DNA of 64,000 nucleotides, from NCBI RefSeq assembly GCF_000425305.1, contig NZ_AUDE01000021.1, positions 43,126 through 107,125 on the forward strand, read 5' to 3'. Under the pieces are notes generated by a model. It was not told the DNA's origin. It saw only the letters and a program-made list of their open reading frames with translations, and searched no databases. Shown piece after piece: positions 36,064 through 46,400 of the stretch (position 1 is the first letter of the stretch; the number at the start of each line of letters is the position of its first letter). The position numbers and the translations under genes are program-made. Origin of the DNA: Psychroserpens burtonensis DSM 12212. GTDB lineage: Bacteria; Bacteroidota; Bacteroidia; Flavobacteriales; Flavobacteriaceae.

Positions 36064-36600
36064 TTAATTTGTGAATGGCATATCGAAACGACCTTCTCTG
36101 ATTTGTCTTAAATTTCCATTTTGATCAATTATATCAAACCAAAAAGTGCCAGAAACAGTGTAAGCATTCAAATCAAGATGGGTTATTGATAATTGTCCTG
36201 CATTTATTGTATTTGTTTCTGAAAATGTTCCTCCTAATGCATATGTACCAAATGCATTAGCAGGAACATTTCCTGCTAATGCATATGTAATGTTTTCATC
36301 AATCTCTAAGTTATTAGTACCTAATCCTATTAAGATTAAGTTATTATTATCATTTCTTTTATTCCCTTGTAATCCAAAATAATACTCTCCGTTAACGGAT
36401 TGATAGACGCAATCTAAAGGATTAATACCACCCCTTGGTATAAACGGTTCTCCATCTAGTAAAGCACCAAATGTACGTTCTCCCGTTTGTGTTGCAGGCG
36501 GTAATTGGCTTATAGGATCTTGTGGTTGGTCGTCATCGTTGTTACAACTTGTTACAATGGTGAGACATAATAAGCATAGATATAATATTGTCTTTTTCAT
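36064..36600 (-). CDS. Small lipoprotein, DUF6252-like
   Basis: A 178-residue lipoprotein with lipobox Cys19 (TIVTSC) followed by NNDDDQPQD, an acidic surface-export-type stretch. The remainder is beta-rich (FGALLDGEPFIPRG, VSGTFWFDIIDQNG, REGRFDM), and the last motif is typical of a flavobacterial lipoprotein family I know as DUF6252-like. No enzymatic motif. Monocistronic, between terminators. Confidence 0.6.
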   Translation of the reverse strand: MKKTILYLCLLCLTIVTSCNNDDDQPQDPISQLPPATQTGERTFGALLDGEPFIPRGGINPLDCVYQSVNGEYYFGLQGNKRNDNNNLILIGLGTNNLEIDENITYALAGNVPANAFGTYALGGTFSETNTINAGQLSITHLDLNAYTVSGTFWFDIIDQNGNLRQIREGRFDMPFTN

Positions 36601-36715
36601 TAGTATTAGATTTAGTTTTAAATTTCTATAAATGTAGGAAATTGCCTAGACTTTTGATTACGGTTTTTCCGTACTTTTTATTAATAAATTGTTAAATATT
36701 AATTACTAAGCACAC

Positions 36716-36742
36716 AAAAAAAGCACAACATAACGTTGTGCT
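36716..36742 (-). terminator. Terminator of the LysM protein gene
   Basis: On the minus strand AGCACAAC, GTTAT, GTTGTGCT followed by T7. Confidence 0.75.
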
Positions 36743-36819
36743 CTTATCTTTTCAACTCATTCGCTACTCAAAGTGAAAATGAGTCAGGTTCTTCTCTTTT
36801 GGAGGAGCTAGAGGAGGCT

Positions 36820-37317
36820 TTAATCCAAATTAGGAATACGTAAAACCTGTCCTACATAAATCTTATCAGGATCTGATAGCATTGGTTTGTTAGCTTCAAA
36901 AATTTCTGGGTATTTCATGGCGTTACCGTAGTAATACTTTGCTATTTTACCTAAAGTATCTCCACTTACAACGGCATGAAATTGAGCTTCTGGCGCTACA
37001 TGCTCAACAGTCATCTGATCATCTACTGAAGAAATACCTGCTGTATTACCAATTACTAAGATTATTTTCTCTTTGGTTGCTTGGTCATACGCTAATCCTG
37101 ATACTTTAGCCATATCGTCATCAACAAACACACTTAAATTTTCTACTTGTAATTCTAGATCAGTAATAGTCTCCTCCATATTTCTTGCTGCAGCTTCTTC
37201 TAGTCGTAATTCTGTTGCATCTACTTCTTTACTAGTTTCTATAGTTTCTTCGTCGGCTGCTCTTCCTATTCCAAAGACCATAGCGCCTGCATTTTTAATA
37301 AATGAAAATAATCCCAT
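36820..37317 (-). CDS. kbp: BON-LysM protein, Kbp (YgaU) homologue
   Basis: A 165-residue protein. The start MGLFSFIKNAGAMVFG resembles the E. coli Kbp/YgaU N-terminus. A BON domain follows (about residues 45-105; DMAKVSGLAYDQATKEKIIL, GNTAGISSVDDQM), and a LysM domain closes the protein (about 112-163; HAVVSGDTLGKIAKYYYGN, IFEANKPMLSDPDKIYVGQV, LRIP). Kbp binds potassium and is made in osmotic stress in E. coli; that role is inferred by homology. No signal peptide, so it is cytoplasmic. Monocistronic. Confidence 0.9.
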   Translation of the reverse strand: MGLFSFIKNAGAMVFGIGRAADEETIETSKEVDATELRLEEAAARNMEETITDLELQVENLSVFVDDDMAKVSGLAYDQATKEKIILVIGNTAGISSVDDQMTVEHVAPEAQFHAVVSGDTLGKIAKYYYGNAMKYPEIFEANKPMLSDPDKIYVGQVLRIPNLD

Positions 37318-37464
37318 AATTATTTGACTTTAGTTAATGTTAATAGATGTAAAGTTGGCGAATTTCTTTATGAATTCCAATTATACGTCCAACGCGCTGT
37401 TTTGGATACGATTTTAATAATGAAGTTACATTTCCGTAGAAAAGAAGATCTTAGTCAAAAGAAA

Positions 37465-37494
37465 ACGTCCAACTCAAATTAATGAGTTGGACGT
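37465..37494. terminator. 12-bp perfect hairpin terminator
   Basis: ACGTCCAACTCA, AATTAA, TGAGTTGGACGT. It lies just downstream of the 316-residue lipoprotein gene (minus strand) with a TTTTCTTTT exit on that strand. Confidence 0.8.
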
Positions 37495-37521
37495 CTTTGG
37501 AGACTAAATAACCAACCAAAT

Positions 37522-38472
37522 CTAGCTCCTTGTATTGACCCTTGGGTTCTCTTTTTTAGCAGTTTTCTGCTTACGTTTTTTTAATTCTTTTTTACCTTCA
37601 ATACGCTTTCCTGTCGTATCTGTTTGTCTTAAGAATTGAATATATCCTCGTCCAGTAAACTCATACACAGTTTCAGATGACGGATGAAATAATTCTATCC
37701 TTTGATCATTGATAACGCTCAACTCGAAGTATTCATTGTCAAAGAAATCATAATCTAGTGTTAATGTTTTTAAGTACATATTACCACTCACATCTCCTAC
37801 GCCGTAAACCCCTGTATAATCCCAGTAAATAGCATCTGGATTACCAATATTAGTATCTTGAGAACTCCTAAACTCTGAGTCATTACCACCAGCTAAAAAC
37901 TGAAGGTAGTTCTCATTGTCAAATTCATTGATGGCTCCCATTTGACTTGTATACGTTTTCTCCCAAGCTTCATATTCTTTTAAAAAATAATGAATGTTAT
38001 CATAGAATACAAAGTCATAATCAAAATTATTTCTTTGGTATCCATTTAAAAAATATGAGGTATCATTAAAAGGGTTATACAATTCTATAGTATTGTTATC
38101 AATTTGAAAGACATCAAAGCTTTGGAATCCATCAATATCATGATTAATATCTAAAATATTATTATAGGCATCGTAAACACCTAAATCAATCCCAAAACCG
38201 TTACCTTGATTACCAAAACCCACTAAGTTGTTATTCGCATATAAAACACCATTTCTAAATGATATGGTGAACGCTATATTTAAGAAAGGTGTTTCATCGT
38301 TTCCTAAGGTTTGATTGATATCAACATACCACAACTCGTGGGAGTCCAATAATTGATTCAAAGTAATTCCTGCATTGTTGTTAAAGTCGTTTACGATGAA
38401 TTCGTCAGTATAACAGGACGTAAACAATGTTGCTGTTAAAGCAAAACCTAAAAGTAGTTTTATCATCTTCAT
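37522..38472 (-). CDS. Conserved flavobacterial lipoprotein of unknown function
   Basis: A 316-residue lipoprotein, lipobox Cys20 (TLFTSCYTD) preceded by a normal signal peptide. Aromatic- and Asn-rich beta-type sequence (ELWYVDINQT, FTISFRNGVLYANNN, DFVFYDNIHYFLKEYEAWEKTY, NMYLKTLTLDYDFFDNEYFEL). Related proteins are sometimes labelled 'nicotinic acid mononucleotide adenyltransferase', but I see no nucleotidyltransferase motif and reject that name. The last 35 residues are basic and low complexity (KKELKKRKQKTAKK). Function unknown. Confidence 0.7.
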   Translation of the reverse strand: MKMIKLLLGFALTATLFTSCYTDEFIVNDFNNNAGITLNQLLDSHELWYVDINQTLGNDETPFLNIAFTISFRNGVLYANNNLVGFGNQGNGFGIDLGVYDAYNNILDINHDIDGFQSFDVFQIDNNTIELYNPFNDTSYFLNGYQRNNFDYDFVFYDNIHYFLKEYEAWEKTYTSQMGAINEFDNENYLQFLAGGNDSEFRSSQDTNIGNPDAIYWDYTGVYGVGDVSGNMYLKTLTLDYDFFDNEYFELSVINDQRIELFHPSSETVYEFTGRGYIQFLRQTDTTGKRIEGKKELKKRKQKTAKKENPRVNTRS

Positions 38473-38623
38473 AATCTTTCGTTTTGTGATTTCTATGAGA
38501 TAAGATTCAAAACACGTGCCAAAATAAAAGTCTATGCGTTTTCTCTTCGGAAAAAGGACATAAAATGCTTATTTTTGGATGAACATAAGATGAGTTATAC
38601 TACTCACAATTGATACACTATAT

Positions 38624-39625
38624 ATGAGTCAGTCATTAAATTACGCAGTATTTGGAGCAGGAAGTTGGGCAACAGCCATTGTAAAAATGCTTTGCGAAAA
38701 CTTAGATGAAGTGGGTTGGTATATGCGAAGTGTTTATACAAAAGAACACTTGCTAAAAGAACAGCACAATCCTAGTTATTTAAGCTCTGTAGAATTTAAA
38801 ACCGAACAGCTCAAATTAAGTAATGACATCAACGAAATTGCGGAATGGGCAGATATTTTAATTTTTGTGATTCCATCGGCATTTATTCATACCGAATTAC
38901 AAAAACTCACTGTAGATATCTCAAATAAGACCATCGTTTCAGCAGTAAAAGGGATTATGCCCGAAACCGGAAAATTAGTAGGTGAACAATTTCATGATGT
39001 GTATAATATTCCCTTTGAGAATATTGCAGTTATTGCTGGACCTTGCCATGCAGAGGAAGTCGCTCTAGAACGTTTATCGTATTTAACAATTTCATGCGAT
39101 GATGCTAAAAAAGCGCAAACTATAGCCGATGCACTGTCTAGTGACTATATCAAAACAAAAATTAGCGATGATGTTATTGGAACAGAATATGCTGTAATGC
39201 TTAAAAACATTTATGCTATTGCTGCTGGTATGGCCCATGGTTTGGGTTATGGTGATAATTTCCAAAGTGTATTGATGAGTAATGCCATTCGTGAAATGAA
39301 GCGTTTCATTAAAAAAATGCATAAAATGAAACGCAATATAAATAACTCAGCGTATTTAGGTGACTTACTAGTAACCGGTTACTCTACATTTTCACGTAAT
39401 CGCATGTTTGGAAACATGATTGGTAAAGGCTATACCGTTAAATCGGCACAAATGGAAATGAGTATGGTTGCTGAGGGTTATTATGCTACAAAAAGTGCTC
39501 ATGACCTTAATCAAAAGAATAAGTCAAAAACACAAACACCTATTATTGACGCTGTTTATGAGATTCTTTATGAGAATAAAAATCCAAAAAAGGTGTTTAC
39601 TAAATTGACTGATAAGTTGGATTGA
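38624..39625 (+). CDS. gpsA: Glycerol-3-phosphate dehydrogenase [NAD(P)+]
   Basis: A 333-residue cytoplasmic enzyme reducing dihydroxyacetone phosphate to sn-glycerol 3-phosphate for phospholipid synthesis. Rossmann motif FGAGSWATA (residues 10-18), VSAVKGIMPETG with the conserved Lys, AVIAGPCHAEEVA, and the catalytic Lys region VMLKNIYAIAAGMAHGLG. TATTTTTG at 38570-38577 is a plausible -7 element. No terminator seen downstream; a repeat-like segment follows. Confidence 0.92.
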   Translation: MSQSLNYAVFGAGSWATAIVKMLCENLDEVGWYMRSVYTKEHLLKEQHNPSYLSSVEFKTEQLKLSNDINEIAEWADILIFVIPSAFIHTELQKLTVDISNKTIVSAVKGIMPETGKLVGEQFHDVYNIPFENIAVIAGPCHAEEVALERLSYLTISCDDAKKAQTIADALSSDYIKTKISDDVIGTEYAVMLKNIYAIAAGMAHGLGYGDNFQSVLMSNAIREMKRFIKKMHKMKRNINNSAYLGDLLVTGYSTFSRNRMFGNMIGKGYTVKSAQMEMSMVAEGYYATKSAHDLNQKNKSKTQTPIIDAVYEILYENKNPKKVFTKLTDKLD

Positions 39626-39638
39626 TCAATTGCTGCAT

Positions 39639-39869
39639 AGGCAGGAGTCTCGTGGGTCCATGTTAAGAACAGTAATTATTCAGTGCTTTTGGTTGGAAAC
39701 CAAAGGCAATAAGATTTCAAAATGATTTTACAGCGTTACCTAAAGGTCGCGCTTTACGCTATATCTTTTGCAAAAAGCAAAAGGACGCTACTTCAATCCC
39801 TAACGCACTAATCAATTTACTTCAGTCAAATATAAAATATAGGTTCACTTACTACGAGATTCCTGCCTT
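39639..39869. repeat. Repeat-like intergenic element with imperfect inverted ends
   Basis: AGGCAGGAGTCTCGT (39639-39653) and ACGAGATTCCTGCCT (39854-39868) are inverted copies with one mismatch in 15. The right copy lies in GATTCCTGCCTTCGCAGGAA, itself a hairpin and a sequence I recall as a common interspersed repeat in Flavobacteriaceae. The 200 bp between contains CGCTTTACGCTATATC and CAATCCCTAACGC, which also look like known intergenic repeat sequence. No gene inside. Confidence 0.5.
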
Positions 39870-39881
39870 CGCAGGAATTGG

Positions 39882-40277
39882 TTACTTCACCAAAACACCT
39901 TTCAACTGCATTAAAGGAATCGTCTGTAAAGCTTTTACATTAATAGTATTCTTTCTAAACAAATAGATTTTGTCTAACATTTGATTGCCTTCAAAAAATG
40001 TGATTTTAAACTCATTATTTAATTTGAGCACATCATTTTGCATAAACTCAATCTTTGAATAGCTTCTCGCTGGTAGATGTTTGATGGTATGACGCATTAC
40101 AGGCGTTACTTTTTCTTCGGAATAGCCTTTTGACACAATCAAAATGGTATCTAAATCTACATCTTTATTGTTGATGATGTAAGCGTTCCAGTCATCTGTC
40201 TTATATTCCGGATGCTGTTCTTGAACTACTGCAACGAACACGTCTTCTACTTTTGGAATATGGATGTCTTTTTTCAT
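39882..40277 (-). CDS. Conserved flavobacterial protein of unknown function
   Basis: A 131-residue cytoplasmic protein with no signal peptide. It begins KKDIHIPKVEDVFVAVVQE and continues with WNAYIINNKDVDLDTILIVSKGYSE, a mixed alpha/beta pattern with no catalytic motif that I recognise. Homologues are sometimes mislabelled as phenylalanyl-tRNA synthetase subunit alpha; the true pheS is at 48.4 kb, so that is wrong. A degenerate duplicate of its first 20 codons lies at 41838-41897. Confidence 0.7.
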   Translation of the reverse strand: MKKDIHIPKVEDVFVAVVQEQHPEYKTDDWNAYIINNKDVDLDTILIVSKGYSEEKVTPVMRHTIKHLPARSYSKIEFMQNDVLKLNNEFKITFFEGNQMLDKIYLFRKNTINVKALQTIPLMQLKGVLVK

Positions 40278-40387
40278 CTTAGTTTAAGGTTTCATTTTAC
40301 TTTGGCACAAAATTAAAGCTTAATGTTAAGTTTTTGATAGTGTTGTTAAAATAATCGAACTTCGTTAATGGATACCTCCAAACTTAA

Positions 40388-41746
40388 ATGTATTACATGA
40401 GACTCACTATAGTGTTTTTATTCCTTTCGCAGTTAATAGCAGCTCAAAACTTCAGTGGGATTGTTCTTGATATTGAAACTAATAAACCCATTGAAGATGT
40501 AACGGTCTATTTTGAAAAGGAATCTAAAGGAACAATTACTGATGCTTTTGGCACATTCAAATTAACAATAGAATCTATAACTTCTAAAGCAGATAGTTTA
40601 CAATTTTCTCTAATTGGCTATCATACTAAGAACATCGCCCTAACCAAATTCACAAATACTAAAACCGTAGTTTATCTCTCTAAAAAATTGGAAAGTCTAG
40701 ATGTAATAGTAATCAAGACCTCTAAGAACTTAAAGACAAACATTAATTATAAGACATTAGCAGCACTAAAAATTGGAGTTTATGCCTTTGGATCTCAAAT
40801 TATAAACAATTACATCTATGTGATATCAGGAAATTCATCCTATGTAGAGGATTCTGGAAAAAGAGCGCTTGAAGTGGTAAATGACTTACCTGAAGCCTCG
40901 TTTGGCAATCTGCTTAAAGAATTACAGCGCGGCTTTAATCATGAAGCCTATACTAATAAATTACAGATTTATAATATTGATAATGATACGTGGTCTGTCT
41001 CTGAAACCAAATTTAGAAAACGCGCCTTTCAAAATCTAAATCGTTTTGATAATAGCCTTTATAGCTTAGGTGGAAAACGACTATCTGCTAGCCAGAAATA
41101 CGAGTATTTAGATGATAAAATTGAAGTTTTTGATTTAGGTTCAAAAGCGATTACAATTGATGATACTAATCCCCATCAAGCGATTAATTTTGCATCGTTT
41201 ACCTATCAAGATAATATTATCGTCATGGGTGGATCTACTAAATTAAAAAGAAATGGAGAAAAAGTCTTTACAGATGAAGCGCACATATACAATATAACTT
41301 CTGGAATGTGGTATGAGCTCGCCAAAATGACATTTGCAAAAGAAACTCAAGGGGTCCTTATCGATAATAAAATATATCTTATTGGAGGAAATGACGGACG
41401 CCCACTAAAAACTATTGAATCTTATAATATCAACACTGGAGCTTGGACAAATGAGGGTGATTTATTTGATGAGATGGAACAACCAGGATTAACAACTCAT
41501 GACAATATCATATATATCTTTAACGATGAAAAATTACTCACTTATGATACAATTACTAAAACTTTAGAGGAATATAATATTAATTTGAAGCTCAAAAATT
41601 CTAAATTACATTACTATCAAAATAAGCTTTATATCGTTGGCGGTTTTACCGAAAATAGTAATACCATAGCAGCGTCATCAAAGTCGTATGTCATAGATCT
41701 GAATGAATTTTATAAGACGAAACCTAATAACTCTAAAGGGTTCTAA
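40388..41746 (+). CDS. Exported kelch-repeat protein with carboxypeptidase-like domain
   Basis: A 452-residue exported protein. Starts at ATG 40388 or 40397; the signal peptide ends QLIAAQ. Residues about 25-105 are a CarboxypepD_reg-like domain (FSGIVLDIETNKPIEDVTVYF, DAFGTFKLTI). From about 125, kelch repeats follow (NNYIYVISGNSSYVE, RFDNSLYSLGGKR, DNIIVMGGSTKL, DNKIYLIGGNDGRPL, NKLYIVGGFTENS), giving a beta-propeller. Role unknown; probably periplasmic or outer-membrane linked, without T9SS tail. It sits between the 131-residue gene and a fragment of that gene, which suggests insertion. Confidence 0.75.
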   Translation: MYYMRLTIVFLFLSQLIAAQNFSGIVLDIETNKPIEDVTVYFEKESKGTITDAFGTFKLTIESITSKADSLQFSLIGYHTKNIALTKFTNTKTVVYLSKKLESLDVIVIKTSKNLKTNINYKTLAALKIGVYAFGSQIINNYIYVISGNSSYVEDSGKRALEVVNDLPEASFGNLLKELQRGFNHEAYTNKLQIYNIDNDTWSVSETKFRKRAFQNLNRFDNSLYSLGGKRLSASQKYEYLDDKIEVFDLGSKAITIDDTNPHQAINFASFTYQDNIIVMGGSTKLKRNGEKVFTDEAHIYNITSGMWYELAKMTFAKETQGVLIDNKIYLIGGNDGRPLKTIESYNINTGAWTNEGDLFDEMEQPGLTTHDNIIYIFNDEKLLTYDTITKTLEEYNINLKLKNSKLHYYQNKLYIVGGFTENSNTIAASSKSYVIDLNEFYKTKPNNSKGF

Positions 41747-41837
41747 TTCAAAATTATTAAACTATAGATTATACAATTAGTACACCCTTATTTTTTATTA
41801 TAAATATAGTACAAGCATTAATTTTAAATTCTGGCTG

Positions 41838-41897
41838 TTATTGTGGAACTACTGCGAGGAACACGTCTTCTACTTTTGGAATGTCGATGTCTGTTTT
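41838..41897 (-). pseudogene. Fragment duplicating the 5' end of the 131-residue gene
   Basis: On the minus strand it reads KTDIDIPKVEDVFLAVVPQ, then a stop, against KKDIHIPKVEDVFVAVVQEQ in the gene at 40277. The DNA matches over about 60 bp, including a 24-bp identical run covering the codons for PKVEDVF. No start codon. A remnant of a tandem duplicate. The rest of the 273-bp gap (41747-42019) shows nothing else. Confidence 0.8.
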
Positions 41898-42019
41898 AGT
41901 TGTTCAAAACTAATAAACGATTCAAAATAAGAATTAGAATAATTGTTCCTCATGAGACTTTTGATGTTAAAAGAACAAGGTGCCTAGATAAGTCTTCTTT
42001 AATAGTATCTTAATTTGTT

Positions 42020-43435
42020 TTATCTCCACCCACCACCAAGTGCTTCGTACAAATCTACAATAGCTACTAATTGCTGTAGTTGACTATCTATAATATTAAG
42101 TTCTGCTATTAAAGCACTCTCTCTTGCTGTTAATAAATCTAAGTAGTTTGCATAACCGTTTTTAAGTAACTCTTCAGAATTGGCTTCGGCTGCGCGTAAT
42201 GCTTCTACTTCATTCTTTCTAAACTTGAATTTTTTAGTTTCAGATTCATAAGAAAATAATGCGTTAGAAACTTCACTTCCTGCAACTAACAACGTTTTCT
42301 TAAATAGAAGTAAGGATTGCTCTTGTTGTGCTAAAGTAACTTCTTTTTGTGTTTTTAACCTTCTCTGATTAAAAAGTGGCTGTGTTAAGCCCCCAAGAAT
42401 ATTTGCGAATAATGAGTTTACAGTCAGTAGATTATCCAATTCTAAACTTTGAAAACCTCCAGAAGCTGTTAATGTTAACGACGGATAAAAGTTGCTTCTA
42501 GCCACATTAGTGAGCTCAAAAGACTGAATTAAACCATACTCCGCAGCCATAACATCTGGTCTGTTACTAAGTAACTTTGCTGGCACTCCAAGTGTTATAT
42601 CTTGTTCTATTTTTTGGATATCCAAACGACTTCTTTCGAAATGTTGCGGTACTGTTCCTAATAAAATACTAAGTGTGTTTTCTGTTTTAAAAATAGCGAT
42701 TTCAATATCTACTTGTAAAGCTTTAGCATTATTATATTGTGCTATGTTTTGGTCTACTGCAACCAGCGTCACTTGACCTGCATCTTTTAGAGCCTTAATA
42801 GTTTCTACGCTACTTTCTCTGGTTGTAATGGTTTGCTTAGTGACTTCTAATTGTGCGTCTAAGGCTAATAAATTGTAATAGGTGTTTGCAATACTGGAAA
42901 TTAACTGTGTTTTTACAGCTTGATGTCCTGAGACACTTTGTAAATAAGCGGCTTGTGTTGCCCTTTTATTACTTCTTATTTTTTCCCAAATATCGGCTTC
43001 CCAAGAGAGATTTGCAGTAACATCATACTGATCTATGGCTTCTTCAAATAAAGACCCAAATTGACTATTTTTAGAGAGTTCTTGATGTGTCGCATTTGCC
43101 CCGATACCAACCGATGGTAAATAACCTGCTTTTCCTTGTTTTGCATAGGCTTCCGCAGCGATCATTTGCTGAATTGCAATCCGAACATCCATATTATTTT
43201 GCAAACCTTCTTCAACATAATGTTGAAGGAGTTGGTCTGTAAATAATGTTTTCCAAGATACATCTGCAATAGATACACTATCTGTTGGCAAATTATCTGT
43301 TCTGAACAAGTTTTCTGTTTCTACTAATTCTGGTCTCACATAATCTTTTGTTACAAAACAACTTTGTAGTGTTAACACGACTAATAAAACGAGAATAGCT
43401 TTGCTGAAAAATTTATATTTGTTTGTTGATTTCAT
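42020..43435 (-). CDS. Outer membrane efflux lipoprotein (NodT/OprM family)
   Basis: A 471-residue TolC-like channel. Lipobox Cys at LTLQSC (about residue 26), then the double outer-membrane-efflux repeat: LQNNMDVRIAIQQMIAAEAY, LLALDAQLEVTKQTI, DVMAAEYGLIQSFELTNVAR, LTASGGF, and NGYANYLDLLTARESAL. Outer-membrane exit duct for the RND pump next to it. Last gene of the GbsR-adaptor-pump-channel operon, 5 bp after the pump. Confidence 0.92.
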   Translation of the reverse strand: MKSTNKYKFFSKAILVLLVVLTLQSCFVTKDYVRPELVETENLFRTDNLPTDSVSIADVSWKTLFTDQLLQHYVEEGLQNNMDVRIAIQQMIAAEAYAKQGKAGYLPSVGIGANATHQELSKNSQFGSLFEEAIDQYDVTANLSWEADIWEKIRSNKRATQAAYLQSVSGHQAVKTQLISSIANTYYNLLALDAQLEVTKQTITTRESSVETIKALKDAGQVTLVAVDQNIAQYNNAKALQVDIEIAIFKTENTLSILLGTVPQHFERSRLDIQKIEQDITLGVPAKLLSNRPDVMAAEYGLIQSFELTNVARSNFYPSLTLTASGGFQSLELDNLLTVNSLFANILGGLTQPLFNQRRLKTQKEVTLAQQEQSLLLFKKTLLVAGSEVSNALFSYESETKKFKFRKNEVEALRAAEANSEELLKNGYANYLDLLTARESALIAELNIIDSQLQQLVAIVDLYEALGGGWR

Positions 43436-43440
43436 AGTTT

Positions 43441-46400
43441 TTATTCTTCAATAGTTTGTGTTGCTGGTTGACGCGATACTTTTTCTTGTAACCACTGAAA
43501 TAAGATAAATAATATAGGTATTACAAAGACTCCTAAAATCGTGCCTATCAACATTCCTCCTGCGGCACCTGTGCCAATAGAGTTGTTTCCTTCGGCACCA
43601 ACACCTGTGGCTAACACCAATGGCATTAATCCTAAAATAAAGGCAAAGGAGGTCATTAAAATCGGACGTAAACGTGCTTTTGCACCATTTATAGCGGCTT
43701 CAACAATAGGTTCTCCATTTTTACGTCTTTGTATGGCAAACTCCACTATTAAAATGGCATTTTTTGCGAGTAATCCAATCAGCATTATTAAGGCAATTTG
43801 GAAATAGATATTATTTTCCAATCCAAAAAATTTCGTGCTTATATAGGCGCCAAAAACCCCGAATGGCAGGGATAATATAACTGCAAATGGCAACAAGTAA
43901 CTTTCGTACTGAGCACTTAATAAAAAGTAAACAAACAGAATACTTAAGACAAAGATAAACGTCGTTTGGTTTCCTGCATTTACCTCCTCACGTGTTAATC
44001 CCGAATACGCAATAGTGTAATTACTCGGAAGATTTTTAACCTCTTCTTCAATAACTCTAATGGCATCACCAGTACTGAACCCTGGGTTGGTTGCCCCTGT
44101 AATTGTTGTTGAGTTGAATAAGTTAAATCGTGTTACTGATTGTGGGCCATACACGCGCTTAAGACTTAAAAACTGTGTAATTGGCGCCATTTCACCCGAA
44201 TCGGTTCTAACATACATACTATTTAAATCATCAACATCTGCTCTATCTTCAGGTAAGGATTGAATATAGACTCTGAATTGCTTTCCAAATCTTGAGAAAT
44301 CTGATGCATAAACCCCTCCAATATAGCCCTGCAGCGTTGAGAAAATGCTGTTAATCGGTACGCCTTTTTCTTTTGCTAAAGGGACATTTATATCCATTTC
44401 ATATTGTGGATACTTCGTGTTAAAAGAGGATTGTGCATATTGTATTTCTGGATGCTTCATTAACCCCATACTAAACTCTTGATTTGCTTTATCCAAATCA
44501 CTAAATTCCCCTCCAAACTTATCCAATAAGTTGACTTCGAAACCAGCAGAGTTCCCAAACCCTCTAATACTCGGTGGTGCAAAGAAAATAATATTTGCTT
44601 CTGGTAGGGTTGAAGCAATACCAAATAGTTGGCCAACGATCGCTTTTGACGATAATGAGGGGTCTTTACGGTCACTCCAATCTTCAAGTTTTAAAAATCC
44701 CATGGCATAGTTACTACCAGCTCCACTGATTAAACTCCTTCCTTTTATGAAAGAGACACCTACGACTCCTGGGATTTCGCTCGTTTTTGCGTATAAATCT
44801 TTAGTTACAGCATCCGTTCTATCTAAAGTAGCCCCCGGTGGCAATTCTATATTTGCAAATATAATTCCTCTATCTTCATTGGGAACAAAACCAGTAGGTA
44901 TCGTTTTTGAAGCCCAAAAAATTCCTACTATAACTATTAGTAATAATACTGCTGATATCCATTTTCTTTTGTATAAAATATGAAGAGATTGGCCATATCT
45001 TTTTAAAGTAGCATTAAATCCTCTATTAAATAATGCATAAAACCGTTGTAATGGATTTTTCCCTTTTAGCGCCTCATCATTTTTGTGTGCTTTTAACAAC
45101 AAAGCACACAATGCTGGACTTAATGTTAAGGCATTTACAGCCGAAATAAGAATTGCAATAATTAACGTAACTCCAAACTGCTCATAAAAGACCCCAGTTG
45201 GACCTGTTATAAAAGTGACGGGAATAAATACCGCAGCCATAACCAATGTAATAGATATAATGGCTCCAGAAATCTCGTTCATTGCTTTTAGCGTTGCTTT
45301 TTTTGGATTTTTTTCACCTTCATCTAATTTTGCATGGACGGCTTCAACAACGACTATGGCATCATCTACTACAATACCAATGGCAAGAACTAATGCAAAT
45401 AGCGTTAATAAGTTAATAGAATACCCAAAAACACTAAGAAAAAAGAACGTTCCAATAATAGAAACGGGTACTGCAATTGCAGGAATTAAGGTTGAACGGA
45501 AATCTTGTAAGAAGATAAATACGACTAGGAATACTAGTAAAAAGGCTTCAAGTAAGGTTGTAACTACTTTATCAATCGAAGCGTTTAAAAATAAACTAGT
45601 ATCATAAGGCACAAAAATATGTAATCCTTCTGGTAAATTTTTTTTAACCGTTTCTAAAGTGGCTTTAATATCTTCAATAATTTCTTGCGCGTTAGAACCT
45701 TTGGTTTGAAAAATACCCATAAACACAGCGGGTTTTCCTAAACTTTCTGCATTTGAAGAATAAGACTGCGCATCGAGTTCTATAGTCGCCACGTCATTTA
45801 GACGCAAAAACTCTCCGTCACCTAAAGCTTTGATGACAATATCTCCGTACTGTTTTGCTTCTTTAAAACGACCACTATAGGTTAAAATATACGAAAACGC
45901 TTCACCATTATTTTGTCCTAAAGAACCTGCCGCTGCCTCTAAATTCTGTTCTTGCAAAGCAGCTGTAATATCTGATGGGATTAAACTGTATGCTGCTAGT
46001 TTTTCTGGCTTTAACCACACACGCATGGCGTAATCTTGTTGTGAAAAGACACTTACGTCACCAACACCTTTCACACGTTGCATAGCAGGTATAACATTTA
46101 TTTTTAAATAGTTTTGAATAAAAGTTGCGTCATAATCTTCACTATCTGTATACATAGATAAGAACATTAATGCACTTGTTTCCTGCTTTTGAGTAGTAAC
46201 ACCAGTTTGTTTTACCTCTTGTGGCAACAATGGATTTGCTCTACCAACACGGTTTTGAACATTAACTGCAGCAATATCTGCATCGGTATTTTGATCAAAG
46301 TAAACAGTAATTTCAGCGGTACCATTGTTAGATGCTGTTGATGTAATATAGGTCATGCCTTCTACACCATTAATCTGTTCCTCAATGGGGATAATTACAC

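Noticed and set aside
37522..38472. Name 'nicotinic acid mononucleotide adenyltransferase' for the lipoprotein
   Set aside because: No nucleotidyltransferase motif; signal peptide and lipobox are present.
39882..40277. Name 'phenylalanyl-tRNA synthetase subunit alpha' for the 131-residue protein
   Set aside because: True pheS lies at 48416-49435; no class II motif is present here.
43541..45607. Several plus-strand frames opposite the RND pump
   Set aside because: Shadows of a well-supported pump gene, without family match.
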